Positions 44,290 through 53,351 of a DNA stretch of 64,000 nucleotides are shown one piece after another. A program made the translations under genes and the position numbers. A model generated the notes under the pieces. That model was not told the origin of the DNA, ran no database searches, and worked only from the letters and a program-made list of their open reading frames with translations. The DNA is taken from contig NZ_NFLN01000013.1 of NCBI RefSeq assembly GCF_002160955.1, positions 30,571 to 94,570 on the forward strand, written 5' to 3'. Source of the stretch: Gemmiger sp. An120. GTDB taxonomy: Bacteria; Bacillota; Clostridia; Oscillospirales; Ruminococcaceae. Every line of letters starts with the position of its first letter. Within the stretch, counting starts at the first letter, position 1.

Positions 44290-44366
44290 GGTGATGCCTC
44301 CTTTGGCGGTTTTTGTTCGCTCGGATAAAAGCCTTGCGTTTTTCTGTGACCAGGTTGCGGGGAAAG

Positions 44367-45029
44367 TCAAAAATAGGATTTCTGCCGTTGCATATCGGTG
44401 ACCAGATCGACGTTTCCGTCCTCTTTCATACGCCGGAGCAGCACGGGAATATTGTTCCTGTCCTCCATGACCGCCCCAAGTTCCGCTTCGGTGATGCCCA
44501 CAAGCTGAAGGAACTCCGTTTTGCCGTATACGGACATCTGCGGTTGTGCTTCCGTGTCGTTTACCAGCAAAAGCGCGGTGATGAGGGAATCCGACCCGAC
44601 GTGCAGGGAGCTCCCGTTCCCCCGGATAAACTGGTTTGGCTGGAAAAAGCGCTGGGTTTTATAGGTGTACCGCGCCAGGTTGGACAGCATATCAATGGCC
44701 CACATGCAGTTCGCTGTGTCTTTTTCCTTCAACTTGATGGTCATCTCATAGCCCCAGCCGTTCCACTCGCCGCCGAATGCTTCTTCATCCCCATAGAGCA
44801 CGGTCATCCCGTAGGTGACCAGATGCTTGTAGCCCTTTGGTGAACTGTATACCGAAAAGCCATCCAGATACTCATCGCCGCCGAGAGCCGCCCTGGACGG
44901 CAGAAGCGTTCCGAAGTGTTCCGGCTGCTGCCCCGGATACAGCGCTTCGAAAGCGTCATCAATGGCCTGCCAGCCGGGCGCATAGGTTTCATCCTCTTGC
45001 ATGCGCCGCAGAAATTCTTCCTTTGTCAT
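44367..45029 (-). CDS. SUFU (suppressor-of-fused-like) domain protein
   Basis: 220 residues. The sequence pattern FGTLLPSRAALGGDEYLDG, YGDEEAFGGEWNGWGYEMT and ARYTYKTQRFFQPNQFIRG is typical of bacterial SUFU-like proteins, a family repeatedly found as immunity proteins against polymorphic toxins. The start (GAGAGGATG upstream) was chosen over an upstream in-frame ATG inside a terminator-like hairpin. It is the promoter-proximal gene of the leftward cluster 45029-42031. There is no toxin gene next to it. Confidence 0.8.
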   Translation of the reverse strand: MTKEEFLRRMQEDETYAPGWQAIDDAFEALYPGQQPEHFGTLLPSRAALGGDEYLDGFSVYSSPKGYKHLVTYGMTVLYGDEEAFGGEWNGWGYEMTIKLKEKDTANCMWAIDMLSNLARYTYKTQRFFQPNQFIRGNGSSLHVGSDSLITALLLVNDTEAQPQMSVYGKTEFLQLVGITEAELGAVMEDRNNIPVLLRRMKEDGNVDLVTDMQRQKSYF

Positions 45030-45054
45030 CGTGTCATCCTCTCTTTTGGGAGTA

Positions 45055-45108
45055 TAAAAAAGCGCCCTGCGTCGCACTGCCGTACAGGCAGGCGGACGCA
45101 AGGCGCAA
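45055..45108 (-). promoter_or_regulatory. terminator-like hairpin in the leader of the SUFU operon (possible attenuator)
   Basis: On the minus strand a 12-bp stem (GCGCCTTGCGTC with GACGCAGGGCGC, one wobble) with a self-pairing loop is followed by TTTTTTAT, only about 25 bases before the SUFU start. A second hairpin (gaccgcat.../...atgcggtc, about 45133-45154) lies just upstream. This is either an attenuator or the end of an upstream short RNA. Confidence 0.55.
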
Positions 45109-45159
45109 AAAGGCCGCACGGGAAGGACCGCATTCGTTTGCCGATGCGGTCTCTTCCAC

Positions 45160-45710
45160 GGCCGGTATCATTTTTTTATGTTGTAAAGCAACGGATGGTG
45201 AAGCTCCGGTTCTTGTGCGCATCGTTCGACTCCAACAGGTTTGTGTTTTTGCGGAACGGGGCTGGATTTAAAATAAATTATACCATAGATGAGGGCGTGT
45301 TTGATGAGTTTTTGTGGTAAGGCCCGAAATGTTCCTGCTTTTTTGCGAATGGAGCAGGGGGCCGGATGCAAGCAGATTCCTGCTTTTTCAAAGGGAGGAA
45401 CCTTTTCTGCAACTATCTTTCTTGGAACCGCACGACAAGACGTGCTTAAAAACCAGACCAGAAAATTTAATAAAAGTGAAACAGCTTTTTATATGTGACT
45501 GCCGTGTTTACTTTCTTGTTTCGAAGTCTTACTACTTCATGGCATATCACGAAAATGTGATTCTTTTCAATCTTCCGGTAAACGCAAATGTGTATTGTTG
45601 GAAAGTAATCACCCTTGTGTATCTTTTATTCACCGCCGTCCTTTTTGTGGGGCCAGCCCCCTATTGTAGCGCCCTTTTTGTAGCTCCGGGCCCAGGGGTG
45701 TTTGATATAA
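45160..45710. other. gap without a convincing gene
   Basis: AT-rich stretch. A TATAAT-like -10 for a leftward transcript lies near 45276-45285, which could drive the SUFU operon, but no good -35 pairs with it. Open frames here are short, with no family resemblance. I see no tRNA or known riboswitch. Confidence 0.5.
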
Positions 45711-45752
45711 AAATTGCCCGCCCAGGCCTCATTCAGCCAAGGTGGGCATCAA
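45711..45752 (-). terminator. terminator of the small Cys-rich gene
   Basis: Minus strand: a stem between gcccaccttggc and gcctgggcgggc (two mismatches) followed by AATTTTTAT. Confidence 0.55.
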
Positions 45753-45792
45753 AAGCACGGCGCTTGTTGTATCATGCTTCACTATTTATTAG

Positions 45793-45996
45793 TTAATCCC
45801 ACTCGGCATAGTGTGGGCAGTTCTTACAGTACTTCAGTGCTTCTTCGCTATCGCAAGGAGGTTTATCCTCTAAAGGAAACGGCAGGTCGCAGCCAATGTT
45901 GGCGATCTCAAAGCAAAGCCCCTCATCAATTTTACGCTTATAGATGGGGCAGTACCACTCCCGAAATACAGGATCTTTGGAACTATTAGAATCCAT
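45793..45996 (-). CDS. small Cys-containing protein of unknown function
   Basis: 67 residues from an ATG with GGAGGT about 10 bases upstream. The five Cys (in REWYCPIYKRKIDEGLC, IGCDLP, PPCDSEE, KYCKNCPHYAEW) could bind a metal. No membrane segment. It directly follows a disrupted gene (45986-46354). I recognise no family; it may be a functional short protein or part of the broken unit. Confidence 0.5.
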   Translation of the reverse strand: MDSNSSKDPVFREWYCPIYKRKIDEGLCFEIANIGCDLPFPLEDKPPCDSEEALKYCKNCPHYAEWD

Positions 45997-46354
45997 ACTT
46001 TTTGCCACCTCCATCAGCTTTTTCCGCCAGAGTCCAGATGTCCCATAGAGTAGACTACTCCATCAGACCGCACGACAACAAATCTGTCTGAGGAATAATA
46101 AGCGTGGAGCTTTCCGCTTTGCTGCCGCAGCGCAAACCAAACCATGCGTGAACAATGATTTTATCAGCATCGGCAAAAGACATTTCACGTTCAATAATGC
46201 GCTAAAAAACATATTCTCGTTCAAAAATCAATATTTCTGGTACTGAGGGCGGCAAAATAAAGTTGCTTTTGCTCTTGATTATAGTCTCCTGGCGAAGTTG
46301 ATTCAACTCTGAATTTACCGCATCTAAGCATTCCTGCCGCCTTGCTGCGGCCAC
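45986..46354 (-). pseudogene. disrupted small gene with in-frame TAG
   Basis: A leftward frame from GTG at 46354 (GAGGTG upstream) encodes ARRQECLDAVNSELNQLRQ and LPPSVPEILIFEREYVF, then meets TAG and continues RIIEREMSFADADKIIVHAW. The region has coding character over both parts. Family unknown. Confidence 0.4.
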
Positions 46355-46359
46355 ATCCA

Positions 46360-46661
46360 ATCACCTCAATCCGTTCTTCCCTTGCTGGCCTAAAGCCCCG
46401 GTGGCTATCCTAAAAACCTGTAAGGCGCTTGTGGAACCGGTAGACGCCAGCTACAAGCCGCCAATCCACACACTCTCGGTATGCATTCTGGAGGGGCTTG
46501 CTTTACCTGTGAGGGGGAACACCAATCATTATTGGAATGCCGCACATCTTCTCTTTATCCTTTCAGCATTCATTCCAGCCCTGCAATATTCAACGGGAAT
46601 CGAAAAATATAGGGGCAAGCCTTCTTAAGCAAAAGGCTTGCCCCTGTACTGTTTTATTCTT
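46360..46661. other. gap without a convincing gene
   Basis: Contains only short frames without recognisable content. A repeat pair caggggcaagcctt/aaggcttgcccctg at 46611-46645 forms a hairpin just downstream of the broken helix-turn-helix gene on the minus strand and may be its terminator. Confidence 0.5.
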
Positions 46662-46928
46662 TTATTTTCCTGCCGTTTTCCCCACCGCGGCGATCGTGGC
46701 GTAGTGCTCCTTGCTTTTCTGGGTGATGCTGTTGTAGTCCTCGGATGTCAGGAACGCCAGCAGCCATTCTTTGGGCACCTTATAGGTGTGCTGGTGGGAG
46801 AAGGCTCTGAGCCGGCCCTCGTTGCACCAGTGGCTGACGGTGCGGGCGCCGTAGCCGGTGATGCGGGCGATCTGGCGGGCCGGCATGTCCTAGATCTGCC
46901 GCTCCAGAACATGCTGCAAGAAATCCAT
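46662..46928 (-). pseudogene. broken copy 1 of the tandem helix-turn-helix gene
   Basis: The 5' end codes MDFLQHVLERQI, parallel to the start of the intact gene at 60857-61492, then meets a TAG and jumps by internal deletion to MPARQIARITGYGARTVSHW and on to the normal C-terminus (KEWLLAFLTSEDYNSIT). Upstream non-coding sequence to about 47110 also matches that upstream of the intact copy. Confidence 0.8.
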
Positions 46929-47140
46929 TTTCTCTTTTGTTGGGCCCTCCTTTGCTGAAAATTTAGACCAGGAAAACCGCCGCACTTTCAACCAAATCTA
47001 TACAAATTGTTGAATACTGGAAGGATGCCACACAAAATTGCCCCCGAATCTTCTATTTGGCGAATTCTGTTTTCCGGCGACAGGTCACAAACGCAGTGTT
47101 CATCTACGAAACGGGAAAACTTCTGAAATCTACGATAGAG

Positions 47141-47169
47141 TTGACTAACATAGCAATATAAAGTATGAT
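47141..47169 (+). promoter_or_regulatory. promoter of the AbiE operon
   Basis: TTGACT (47141-47146), 17-base spacer, TATGAT (47164-47169), about 33 bases before the AbiEi start. Confidence 0.75.
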
Positions 47170-47202
47170 ATTGTTGTAAAAGTTAACAGGAGGATGAGCC
47201 TC

Positions 47203-47796
47203 ATGGATTATATTGCGGAACTTAGCGCGATTGCCAAAGAGAATGGCGGCATCATCCAGACAAAACTCGCTGCACAGCATGGCGTTTCCAAGGCGATGCT
47301 ATGTAAGCTGTGCAAAGCAGACAGGATCCACCGCATTGCAAGAGGGCAGTACATCCTGCCGGACGATTTGGAGGACGAGCTGTTGTCCATCAGCAAGCGG
47401 TCGAAACAGATCATCTTCTCCCACGAGACCGCCTTGTTCTTGCACGGCATTTCCGACAGAACGCCCTTTGAACACACATTGACGGCGCCTTCGGGGTACG
47501 CTCCCTCGGCGACGATCAAGGCGGAGTGCAAGGTGTATTACATCAAGCCGGAGTTGTTTGAATTGGGCAAAGCGGAGCGGCCCACGCCCGCCGGGAACCT
47601 CGTCCCTTGCTACGACCTGGAGCGCACGATCTGCGACTGTGTCCGCAGCCGGAACCGGCTGGGCACGGAGACGTTTCTGGCGGCGCTGAAGGCGTATGCG
47701 GCCGACCCGAAAAAAGACCTGAACCGGCTCAACGACTACGCGACCCGTATGCGCGTTGCCTCTGTTCTGCGCCGGTATTTGGAGGTGCTTTTATGA
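47203..47796 (+). CDS. abiEi: AbiEi-family antitoxin (type IV toxin-antitoxin)
   Basis: 197 residues. N-terminal winged helix (GGIIQTKLAAQHGVSKAML, then IHRIARGQYILPDD) and the AbiEi C-terminal core (FSHETALFLHGISDRTPFE, LTAPSGYAPS, NLVPCYDLERTICDCVRSRN). AbiEi proteins repress their operon through upstream inverted repeats and block the nucleotidyltransferase toxin without binding it. ATG at 47203 follows AGGAGG by 8 bases. The stop overlaps the AbiEii start by 4 bases. Confidence 0.92.
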   Translation: MDYIAELSAIAKENGGIIQTKLAAQHGVSKAMLCKLCKADRIHRIARGQYILPDDLEDELLSISKRSKQIIFSHETALFLHGISDRTPFEHTLTAPSGYAPSATIKAECKVYYIKPELFELGKAERPTPAGNLVPCYDLERTICDCVRSRNRLGTETFLAALKAYAADPKKDLNRLNDYATRMRVASVLRRYLEVLL

Positions 47797-48617
47797 GCAA
47801 CGCCATGAGTTTGAAGGCAAGGATCCGCAACATTGCCAGGCAGAAAAAGATTCCCGCTCAGGTGGTTTTGCAAAACTATATGTTCGAGCGGCTGCTGGTC
47901 CGGCTGTCGGCTTCGCCCTACAAAGACAAGTTTGTGCTGAAGGGCGGTATGCTGGTGGCCGCCATGGTAGGGCTGGACAATCGGGCGACGATGGATTTGG
48001 ACACCACGCTGAAAAATCTTCCTTTGACGCCGGATGCCATCCGCAGCGCGTTGGAGCAGATCTGTGCAGTGCCGTCCGAGGACATGGTCAACTTTGAGGT
48101 GGGGGTGATCTCGCCGATCCGGGAGGACGATGCTTATGGCGGGTACCGGGTCGCCCTGACAGCAAGGTTTGAAACGCTGGTCGTTCCGCTGAGCATTGAT
48201 GTGTCCACCGGTGATGCCATCACGCCCCATGCAGTGCCCTGCTGTTTTACTGAGATCTTTGACGAAGAAAAGAGCTACGAGTTGTGGGCCTACAACGTGG
48301 AGACTATTCTGGCGGAAAAGGTGGAAACCATTCTGCGGCGCGGCGTGTTCAACACTCGGCCGAGAGATTTTTATGACGCCTATATACTGGCGACTACGCA
48401 GCCCTTTGATAAGGTCGTGTTTGCGGAAGCTTTGCGAGTGACATCCCGGCACCGAGGCACCGTGGAACAGATCGCGGATGTGCCGGGTATCCTGCATTCG
48501 ATCCGGCAAAGCCCGGAGCTGCGCGCCATGTGGAACAAATACCAGAAACAGTTCGGCTACGCGCAGAACATCACCTATGAGCAAATTTTGGATGTGGTGC
48601 AAGGTTTAGTCGGATAA
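47793..48617 (+). CDS. abiEii: AbiEii-family nucleotidyltransferase toxin
   Basis: 274 residues. The DUF1814 core is intact: FVLKGGMLVAAM (about residues 49-60), RATMDLDTTL with the catalytic DLD, YELWAYNVETILAEKVETIL and RPRDFYDAYIL. AbiEii toxins transfer nucleotides, shown for relatives to act on tRNA acceptor ends, and give abortive infection against phages. GGAGGTG precedes the ATG. It is followed 26 bases later by a large third gene, which is not part of the classical two-gene system. Confidence 0.92.
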   Translation: MSNAMSLKARIRNIARQKKIPAQVVLQNYMFERLLVRLSASPYKDKFVLKGGMLVAAMVGLDNRATMDLDTTLKNLPLTPDAIRSALEQICAVPSEDMVNFEVGVISPIREDDAYGGYRVALTARFETLVVPLSIDVSTGDAITPHAVPCCFTEIFDEEKSYELWAYNVETILAEKVETILRRGVFNTRPRDFYDAYILATTQPFDKVVFAEALRVTSRHRGTVEQIADVPGILHSIRQSPELRAMWNKYQKQFGYAQNITYEQILDVVQGLVG

Positions 48618-48643
48618 TAGGCTGCTTAGGTGGTGAGTGATTG

Positions 48644-50575
48644 ATGAAAAGGGCAAAATACTTCAGCGATGATGATCGGAGCATTGGCCGCGCCCTGGAG
48701 CGTGCGGAAAAAGTGCTGGCGGAATATGAAAGCGGCGCACAGTGCAGCGATATCAACAGTGCACTGGAACTATATAATATTCAAAAGCTTTTTCAAATCA
48801 GAGCAAAACTCCCGGATTGGAGCGAAGAGTATTTCCGCCAGCTGACGCAAAAAGCGACAGGCCATACATCCACGATCGGCGCCTTCTGGAAAACTGTGGA
48901 AGATAAGAATTTCATCGAGACATATAAAAACACGGAAAAACTGTACAGAGACAACTTTTGGGAAGAATTTGAACGGCACAAAACCTATAGAAGGGTATCG
49001 AAAGAAACGTTCCGCTTCTTTTTGAAAACCCAGAAGCCGTTGATCACGTATATCCTGCGGCAGAAGGAAGTTGTGCGCGAGTATGGGCAGGAACTGGCGG
49101 AGCATATGCTGGACGATCCCCAGAGCGCGGAACTGCTGTTGGATCACTATCTCGGCTTGGATAAAGCTCCTTGCTTTCTGCCAAGCGAATTAAGTGCTGA
49201 GCAAAAAGTGCAGATCCTGGAGAAATACATTTCTTCAGATGACTGCAACATGAATTATCTGCAGAGCCTGTTGAACGGAAGAATCACCAACAACAAAGAG
49301 TTTCCGGTAACGCCTCGTTTGAAGCAACGCGCACAAAAGCGCTTGGATGCGTTTTGGAAAAACCATTTTGAAACCCACCAGGGGGTTGAGACAAGCGTCG
49401 GCGCAGAGTTTACACCCGATTGCCCGGTGGAAGCCGGGTGCCTTTCCCGGAAAGGAACCGATCTCTGTGCTCAATACAATACAAGCTGGTTTTTAGAAAA
49501 TCTTGATTACCCTACTTTGCTGAATAACTTTATCTACTTGTTTGGCTATGTAGACTTCCAGTTTCGCAGCGAATTTCCGGCCATTCCTTCCGAAATGTCC
49601 GAAATGGAAAAGATAATTGGGATTCATGGGCCACAGGAATATAAATACGGCTGTGCGTTTGAGCAAAGATCCCTTCTCTTTTACACGCAAATGCTCATGT
49701 ACAGGGGTTTCTTAAAAAAACAGGGAATTGAGATCGAAGCGGTATTGCAGTGGTTTTTTGAAATCTATTTGAAAGAAGAATTTGGTGTAGAGAACTTCTC
49801 GTTTCCGGTATGCTCCCCAGAGGCAAGCGTGCTGGAAAAGGCCAAAATGATGGCAACGGAAATTGAGCGGGTGTTCAAACAATATAAGCTTTATTGTGAG
49901 GACGGGAAAATCGACCACGAACTGCTGGAACTTGAAACATGTTCGGAAAAGATCGATAGAATTCCCAGTTTGAGAGATAACAAGTATATCTATGCGACTG
50001 GGGACGAAAACGCAACGGCACAATTTCTGCTGTTCTCAAATCAGTCTGTTTTGGGGTGGGTAGAAAGTTGTGGGCATAAATACGAAACGCTGTATGAACT
50101 GTTACGCAAAGAAACAGTTCGTCTGGAAGATTTCGCAAACTTCCAAAAGCGAGATTTACAGTGGCTGATACAAAGAAATCTGTTGGCAATCGACCCGACA
50201 GGGGTTGTTATACCCGCCTGGAAAAAAGTGCGGCTTTTGAAGGATTTGTATGATAAGAGTGTGATCGTTAACGGATACTATTCCGACTGTAGTACCGCAT
50301 TGGAAGAGTTACAGAGGCAAGGATTTATCCGTTACGAAAGCTCACTCTTTTCGGTGCCGGAACAGCAGTATCTGAATTTTATGCTGAATCAGGCGGAATA
50401 CAGCAATGGTTACCAGCTCCGAAACAAATACGCGCATGGATCGTATATTTTAGACGAAATCAGGCAACAGCAGGATTATACAGAGCTTTTAAAAATCATG
50501 GTTTTGATCATCAAAATCAATGAGGAATTTTGTTTTCGTGAAGATCACCATGAACAGGGAGAAGGAAATTCGTAG
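48644..50575 (+). CDS. uncharacterised large protein with C-terminal HEPN-like R-X4-H motif, linked to AbiE
   Basis: 643 residues, mostly helical, no membrane segment or signal. The C-terminus contains QLRNKYAHGSYI (Arg about 593), matching the R-X4-6-H motif of HEPN RNases, within a helical region after LNFMLNQAEYSNGY. The first 550 residues show no known domain; there is a conserved-looking pair RKGTDLCAQYN and QEYKYGCAFEQR. It follows AbiEii by 26 bases and is closed by a strong terminator, so it belongs to the operon. It could be an RNase effector or sensor that extends the AbiE system. Function is inference. Confidence 0.65.
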   Translation: MKRAKYFSDDDRSIGRALERAEKVLAEYESGAQCSDINSALELYNIQKLFQIRAKLPDWSEEYFRQLTQKATGHTSTIGAFWKTVEDKNFIETYKNTEKLYRDNFWEEFERHKTYRRVSKETFRFFLKTQKPLITYILRQKEVVREYGQELAEHMLDDPQSAELLLDHYLGLDKAPCFLPSELSAEQKVQILEKYISSDDCNMNYLQSLLNGRITNNKEFPVTPRLKQRAQKRLDAFWKNHFETHQGVETSVGAEFTPDCPVEAGCLSRKGTDLCAQYNTSWFLENLDYPTLLNNFIYLFGYVDFQFRSEFPAIPSEMSEMEKIIGIHGPQEYKYGCAFEQRSLLFYTQMLMYRGFLKKQGIEIEAVLQWFFEIYLKEEFGVENFSFPVCSPEASVLEKAKMMATEIERVFKQYKLYCEDGKIDHELLELETCSEKIDRIPSLRDNKYIYATGDENATAQFLLFSNQSVLGWVESCGHKYETLYELLRKETVRLEDFANFQKRDLQWLIQRNLLAIDPTGVVIPAWKKVRLLKDLYDKSVIVNGYYSDCSTALEELQRQGFIRYESSLFSVPEQQYLNFMLNQAEYSNGYQLRNKYAHGSYILDEIRQQQDYTELLKIMVLIIKINEEFCFREDHHEQGEGNS

Positions 50576-50591
50576 CAAAACGGATGACCCC

Positions 50592-50628
50592 AAAAGGCAC
50601 ATATCCCAAAACAGGATATGTGCCTTTT
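50592..50628 (+). terminator. terminator of the AbiE operon
   Basis: Perfect 15-bp arms (50592-50606 and 50614-50628) with a 7-base loop, ending CTTTTCT. Confidence 0.9.
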
Positions 50629-50633
50629 CTCCG

Positions 50634-50822
50634 CTACTTGGGTGTTTTCCTTGACCTCCTGGGCTTCGACGCTACCGCCTCGATCATGGCGTAGTGGGCT
50701 TTGCTCTTTCTAGTGATGCTGTTGTAGTCCTCTGAGGTGAGGAACTCCAGCAGCCACTTCTTCAGCACCTTATAGGTGTGTTGATACTCTGATCGGAACT
50801 GTGGGCATCCCGAAAGCAGCAC
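50634..50822 (-). pseudogene. broken copy 2 of the tandem helix-turn-helix gene
   Basis: Only the C-terminal part is left: from about YQHTYKVLKKWLLEFLTSE to the stop it matches the gene at 60857-61492, with the N-terminus replaced by unrelated sequence. Confidence 0.8.
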
Positions 50823-50856
50823 ACTGCATCCCCCGGCGTATTTTTAAGGAACAGTC

Positions 50857-50884
50857 TTGCAATTTAGGCCAGTTTCGCTATAAT
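50857..50884 (+). promoter_or_regulatory. promoter of the tetR gene
   Basis: TTGCAA (50857-50862), 16-base spacer, TATAAT (50879-50884), about 50 bases before the GTG start. Confidence 0.65.
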
Positions 50885-50935
50885 ACAAATAAATACTATT
50901 TTTATATTTTGTATTTTAAAGGGCGGTGACGGCTT

Positions 50936-51553
50936 GTGGCAAGAAAGGCGTATTCCGATGAGGAGAGAGAACAGGTAAAGCAGGCCCTGATGGCCACCAT
51001 GATCCGGTGTATCGCGGACCGGGGCTTGATCCACAGCAGTATTGATGTTGTGTGCAGAGAAGTAGGGATCTCCAAGACCTTCTTCTACAGTTTCTTCTCC
51101 TCCAAGGAGGAACTGGTGCTTCACGCTTTGCGCTACCAGCAGCCCCAGCTGCTGGACCATGCCAGGTCCCTGATGGAGGACCCCGGGCTCAGCTGGCGGG
51201 CGGGAGTGGAAATCTTCCTAAAAAACTGCTGTTATGGAGCCAAAAGTGGAGTCGCTGTCTTGTCCATCGAGGAGGAGCAGCAGGTACGCCGATGCCTTTC
51301 CGAGGAGAATTTCCAGGCTTTCCGACAGGACCAGGTCGGTTTTTATGGGAAGTTGCTTTCCATTTTTGGCCTCCCTGTGGAAAGTATGGATCCCCGGCTG
51401 TTTGGCAATCTGGCCCTCAGCATGATGATGGTGCACAAGGCCGTCCCCGACACCATGCCGTTTCTGTTCCCGGAAGTGTCGGAGGACATGGTGGATTTCC
51501 AGATCAGGGCTCTGGTGGACGAGATGGAGCGGGTAAAAGAGGATGCGCGATAG
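50936..51553 (+). CDS. TetR/AcrR-family regulator
   Basis: 205 residues from a GTG with GGGCGGTGA upstream. The DNA-binding helix-turn-helix is ADRGLIHSSIDVVCREVGIS (split by the turn) followed by KTFFYSFFSSKEELVLHAL, the standard TetR ending of helix 3-4. The C-terminal ligand domain is helical and unassigned. No efflux pump or enzyme lies next to it; the following gene is an orphan large protein. Its target is unknown, possibly itself or the battery of genes 51743-60644. Confidence 0.85.
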   Translation: MARKAYSDEEREQVKQALMATMIRCIADRGLIHSSIDVVCREVGISKTFFYSFFSSKEELVLHALRYQQPQLLDHARSLMEDPGLSWRAGVEIFLKNCCYGAKSGVAVLSIEEEQQVRRCLSEENFQAFRQDQVGFYGKLLSIFGLPVESMDPRLFGNLALSMMMVHKAVPDTMPFLFPEVSEDMVDFQIRALVDEMERVKEDAR

Positions 51554-51671
51554 AGAAAAGCAAATGGATAGAGATCGGTACCCCTGTCCAAACGGATGGG
51601 AAAGACAGCAGAATATCGTCGGGCACAGAGCCTTGGGATACAGGTCCTGGTTCTGTGCGGCCTTTTCACGC

Positions 51672-51720
51672 CCTGCGTCAGCCTGTCCAAGTGACAGTGC
51701 GGCGCAGGACATTTTTTATT
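51672..51720 (+). terminator. terminator after tetR
   Basis: An imperfect stem (cctgcgtc...gcgcagg with an inner ctgtc/gacag helix) followed by ACATTTTTTA. Confidence 0.6.
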
Positions 51721-51742
51721 GTTTGGAAAGAGGTAGGCTGAT

Positions 51743-53179
51743 ATGAATTTGCCAAAACGAAACAGTGCGGACGGACGCTGTTACTGGATGAAGCCCGAGG
51801 TACAGGAGGAACTGCAGCCGCTCTTTGACCAGTGCATCCAGGACGCCATCGACGGGAGGATCACGCGGCTTGATTCCCTCTGGCCACCGGTAGTGGTCAG
51901 CAGCGAAGGCGCACCCTTTGAGGTGCACGCTCTGGTGAGAAAATGGACCGAAGCGCAGCAGGCCGAAACCTTGGATGCGGAAAAGGCCATCGCCTTCAGC
52001 GAAAACCTGCGCCGCCAGAGCCGATGGGGTGAAATTGATTACTATTTACTTGGCCTGTTGGAACGGGAGCTGCAGGAGAAGTATTTTGTCGTGACCGGTC
52101 GTAAAGATGACCACCGCTGGAATCGGGAGTACTCCCTGAAACCAGGTATCCGTGCAGAGGAGGTTCCGGAGCCGCTGTTGCGTTTCGCCTGCTATGTGGC
52201 AGTGAGCTATAAAGTATATGGTATGGACTTTGAGTATTTGGACACCAATTACCTCTTTGGATTGGTAGAGAAAGTCCGTCCTGATATGGTGAAAAAGCTC
52301 CGGGAACATGGAACCGGCAGGCTACCGATCTCTCTGCAAAAGAGAAAAACAGAGCACTTCACCGCATCGGCCAACGATGCCTTTGCCGTGATCCGGATCA
52401 CTGCCGGGGACAACACGGAGGAATGCTGCCGTGAAGTGCTGAACTACCTGTGTGAGGTTCTGGAGCAGGAGGATTTTCCCCGCAGCTATGCGGTGGAGTT
52501 CAAAGGGCCGGAAAAGAGGTATCTTCCTATCACAGGCCTGCCCAAAAAGGGAATAAACCAGCTCTTTGCCTGTGCCGTGCAGTACCCCGGCCTCCACTCC
52601 CTGATGGAACGGTACGCCCGGCTTGCCATGCGGCAATATGAGCAGTACACCAATCTCAGCGATGAGCAGTGCGCGCTCCCCGGAAGTTTTGCCGTGTTCG
52701 CCCTGGGAATGCTGGGGCAAGAGTGGCGGCAGCTGGTATGGGATTATCTCGATCTCTGCGATGATGAGCACTCCCACTTACAGGAAAAATTCATCCGGGA
52801 ATATGTGAAACAGTTCGGATTTACCGTCGATACCGTCCCTGTATTTGTCCGTGGGGTGCTGTCCATGCAGAACATGAAGTATTCCAAGGACTATGCCGCG
52901 TGGATGGCAAACGCAGAAAGCCTGGATGCTCTGCTGGAGGCAAAAATCCACCTGTTCGAGATCGTTCCAAGCGGTTTTTCCTCCGACGAGGATGACGATG
53001 ATGACGAGGACGAGGAACCCGCCGAAGAAACAGAAGCCAGCCCGGAGGAAGTGCTGCAATACGCATGGGAAACGGTCTGCTACGTGATCTGGGGCAAAGC
53101 CAGCGCCAAGGGCGGCCAGAAAGTGGTGGAAGCCGCTCCGGAGGAACTGAAGGAACGGTATTCAGAAATTTTTCGGTAG
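51743..53179 (+). CDS. uncharacterised DUF6138-like protein
   Basis: 478 residues, mostly helical. Landmarks are YCPIT-free N-terminus SADGRCYWMKPEVQEEL, then FACYVAVSYKVYGMDFEYL, LPGSFAVFALGMLGQEWRQ and SMQNMKYSKDYAAWM; the text of the central part fits a family of Bacilli/Clostridia proteins known as DUF6138, by memory. A long acidic run of Asp and Glu lies at about residues 414-433. No signal or membrane segment. It begins the second group of orphan immunity-like genes; a role as immunity protein is inference. Confidence 0.55.
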   Translation: MNLPKRNSADGRCYWMKPEVQEELQPLFDQCIQDAIDGRITRLDSLWPPVVVSSEGAPFEVHALVRKWTEAQQAETLDAEKAIAFSENLRRQSRWGEIDYYLLGLLERELQEKYFVVTGRKDDHRWNREYSLKPGIRAEEVPEPLLRFACYVAVSYKVYGMDFEYLDTNYLFGLVEKVRPDMVKKLREHGTGRLPISLQKRKTEHFTASANDAFAVIRITAGDNTEECCREVLNYLCEVLEQEDFPRSYAVEFKGPEKRYLPITGLPKKGINQLFACAVQYPGLHSLMERYARLAMRQYEQYTNLSDEQCALPGSFAVFALGMLGQEWRQLVWDYLDLCDDEHSHLQEKFIREYVKQFGFTVDTVPVFVRGVLSMQNMKYSKDYAAWMANAESLDALLEAKIHLFEIVPSGFSSDEDDDDDEDEEPAEETEASPEEVLQYAWETVCYVIWGKASAKGGQKVVEAAPEELKERYSEIFR

Positions 53180-53187
53180 GAGCAAAT

Positions 53188-53289
53188 GAATGACGATTCT
53201 GGAACAACTGCCCCCTCAATGGGGTCAAACGGGAACAAGCGATTCTGGAGCTGGGCAAAGACGCTGCCAAACGGTTTGGCGATGAGTGA
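53188..53289 (+). pseudogene. short remnant of a lost gene
   Basis: One frame ends with GVKREQAILELGKDAAKRFG and a stop at 53287-53289, which looks like the end of a real protein, but there is no intact body. A 3' scrap left by deletion is the simplest reading. Confidence 0.35.
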
Positions 53290-53351
53290 GTACAAAAATA
53301 GCAAGAAAGCAAGTGCCTGAACTGTGAACTGCGAAGAAAGGAAAAGACAAA

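Noticed and set aside
45314..45796. 160-codon rightward frame
   Set aside because: No ribosome site or recognisable motif, AT-rich, overlaps a leftward terminator and part of the small Cys-rich gene.
46401..46628. 75-codon rightward frame
   Set aside because: No ribosome site, no similarity, lies between decayed genes.
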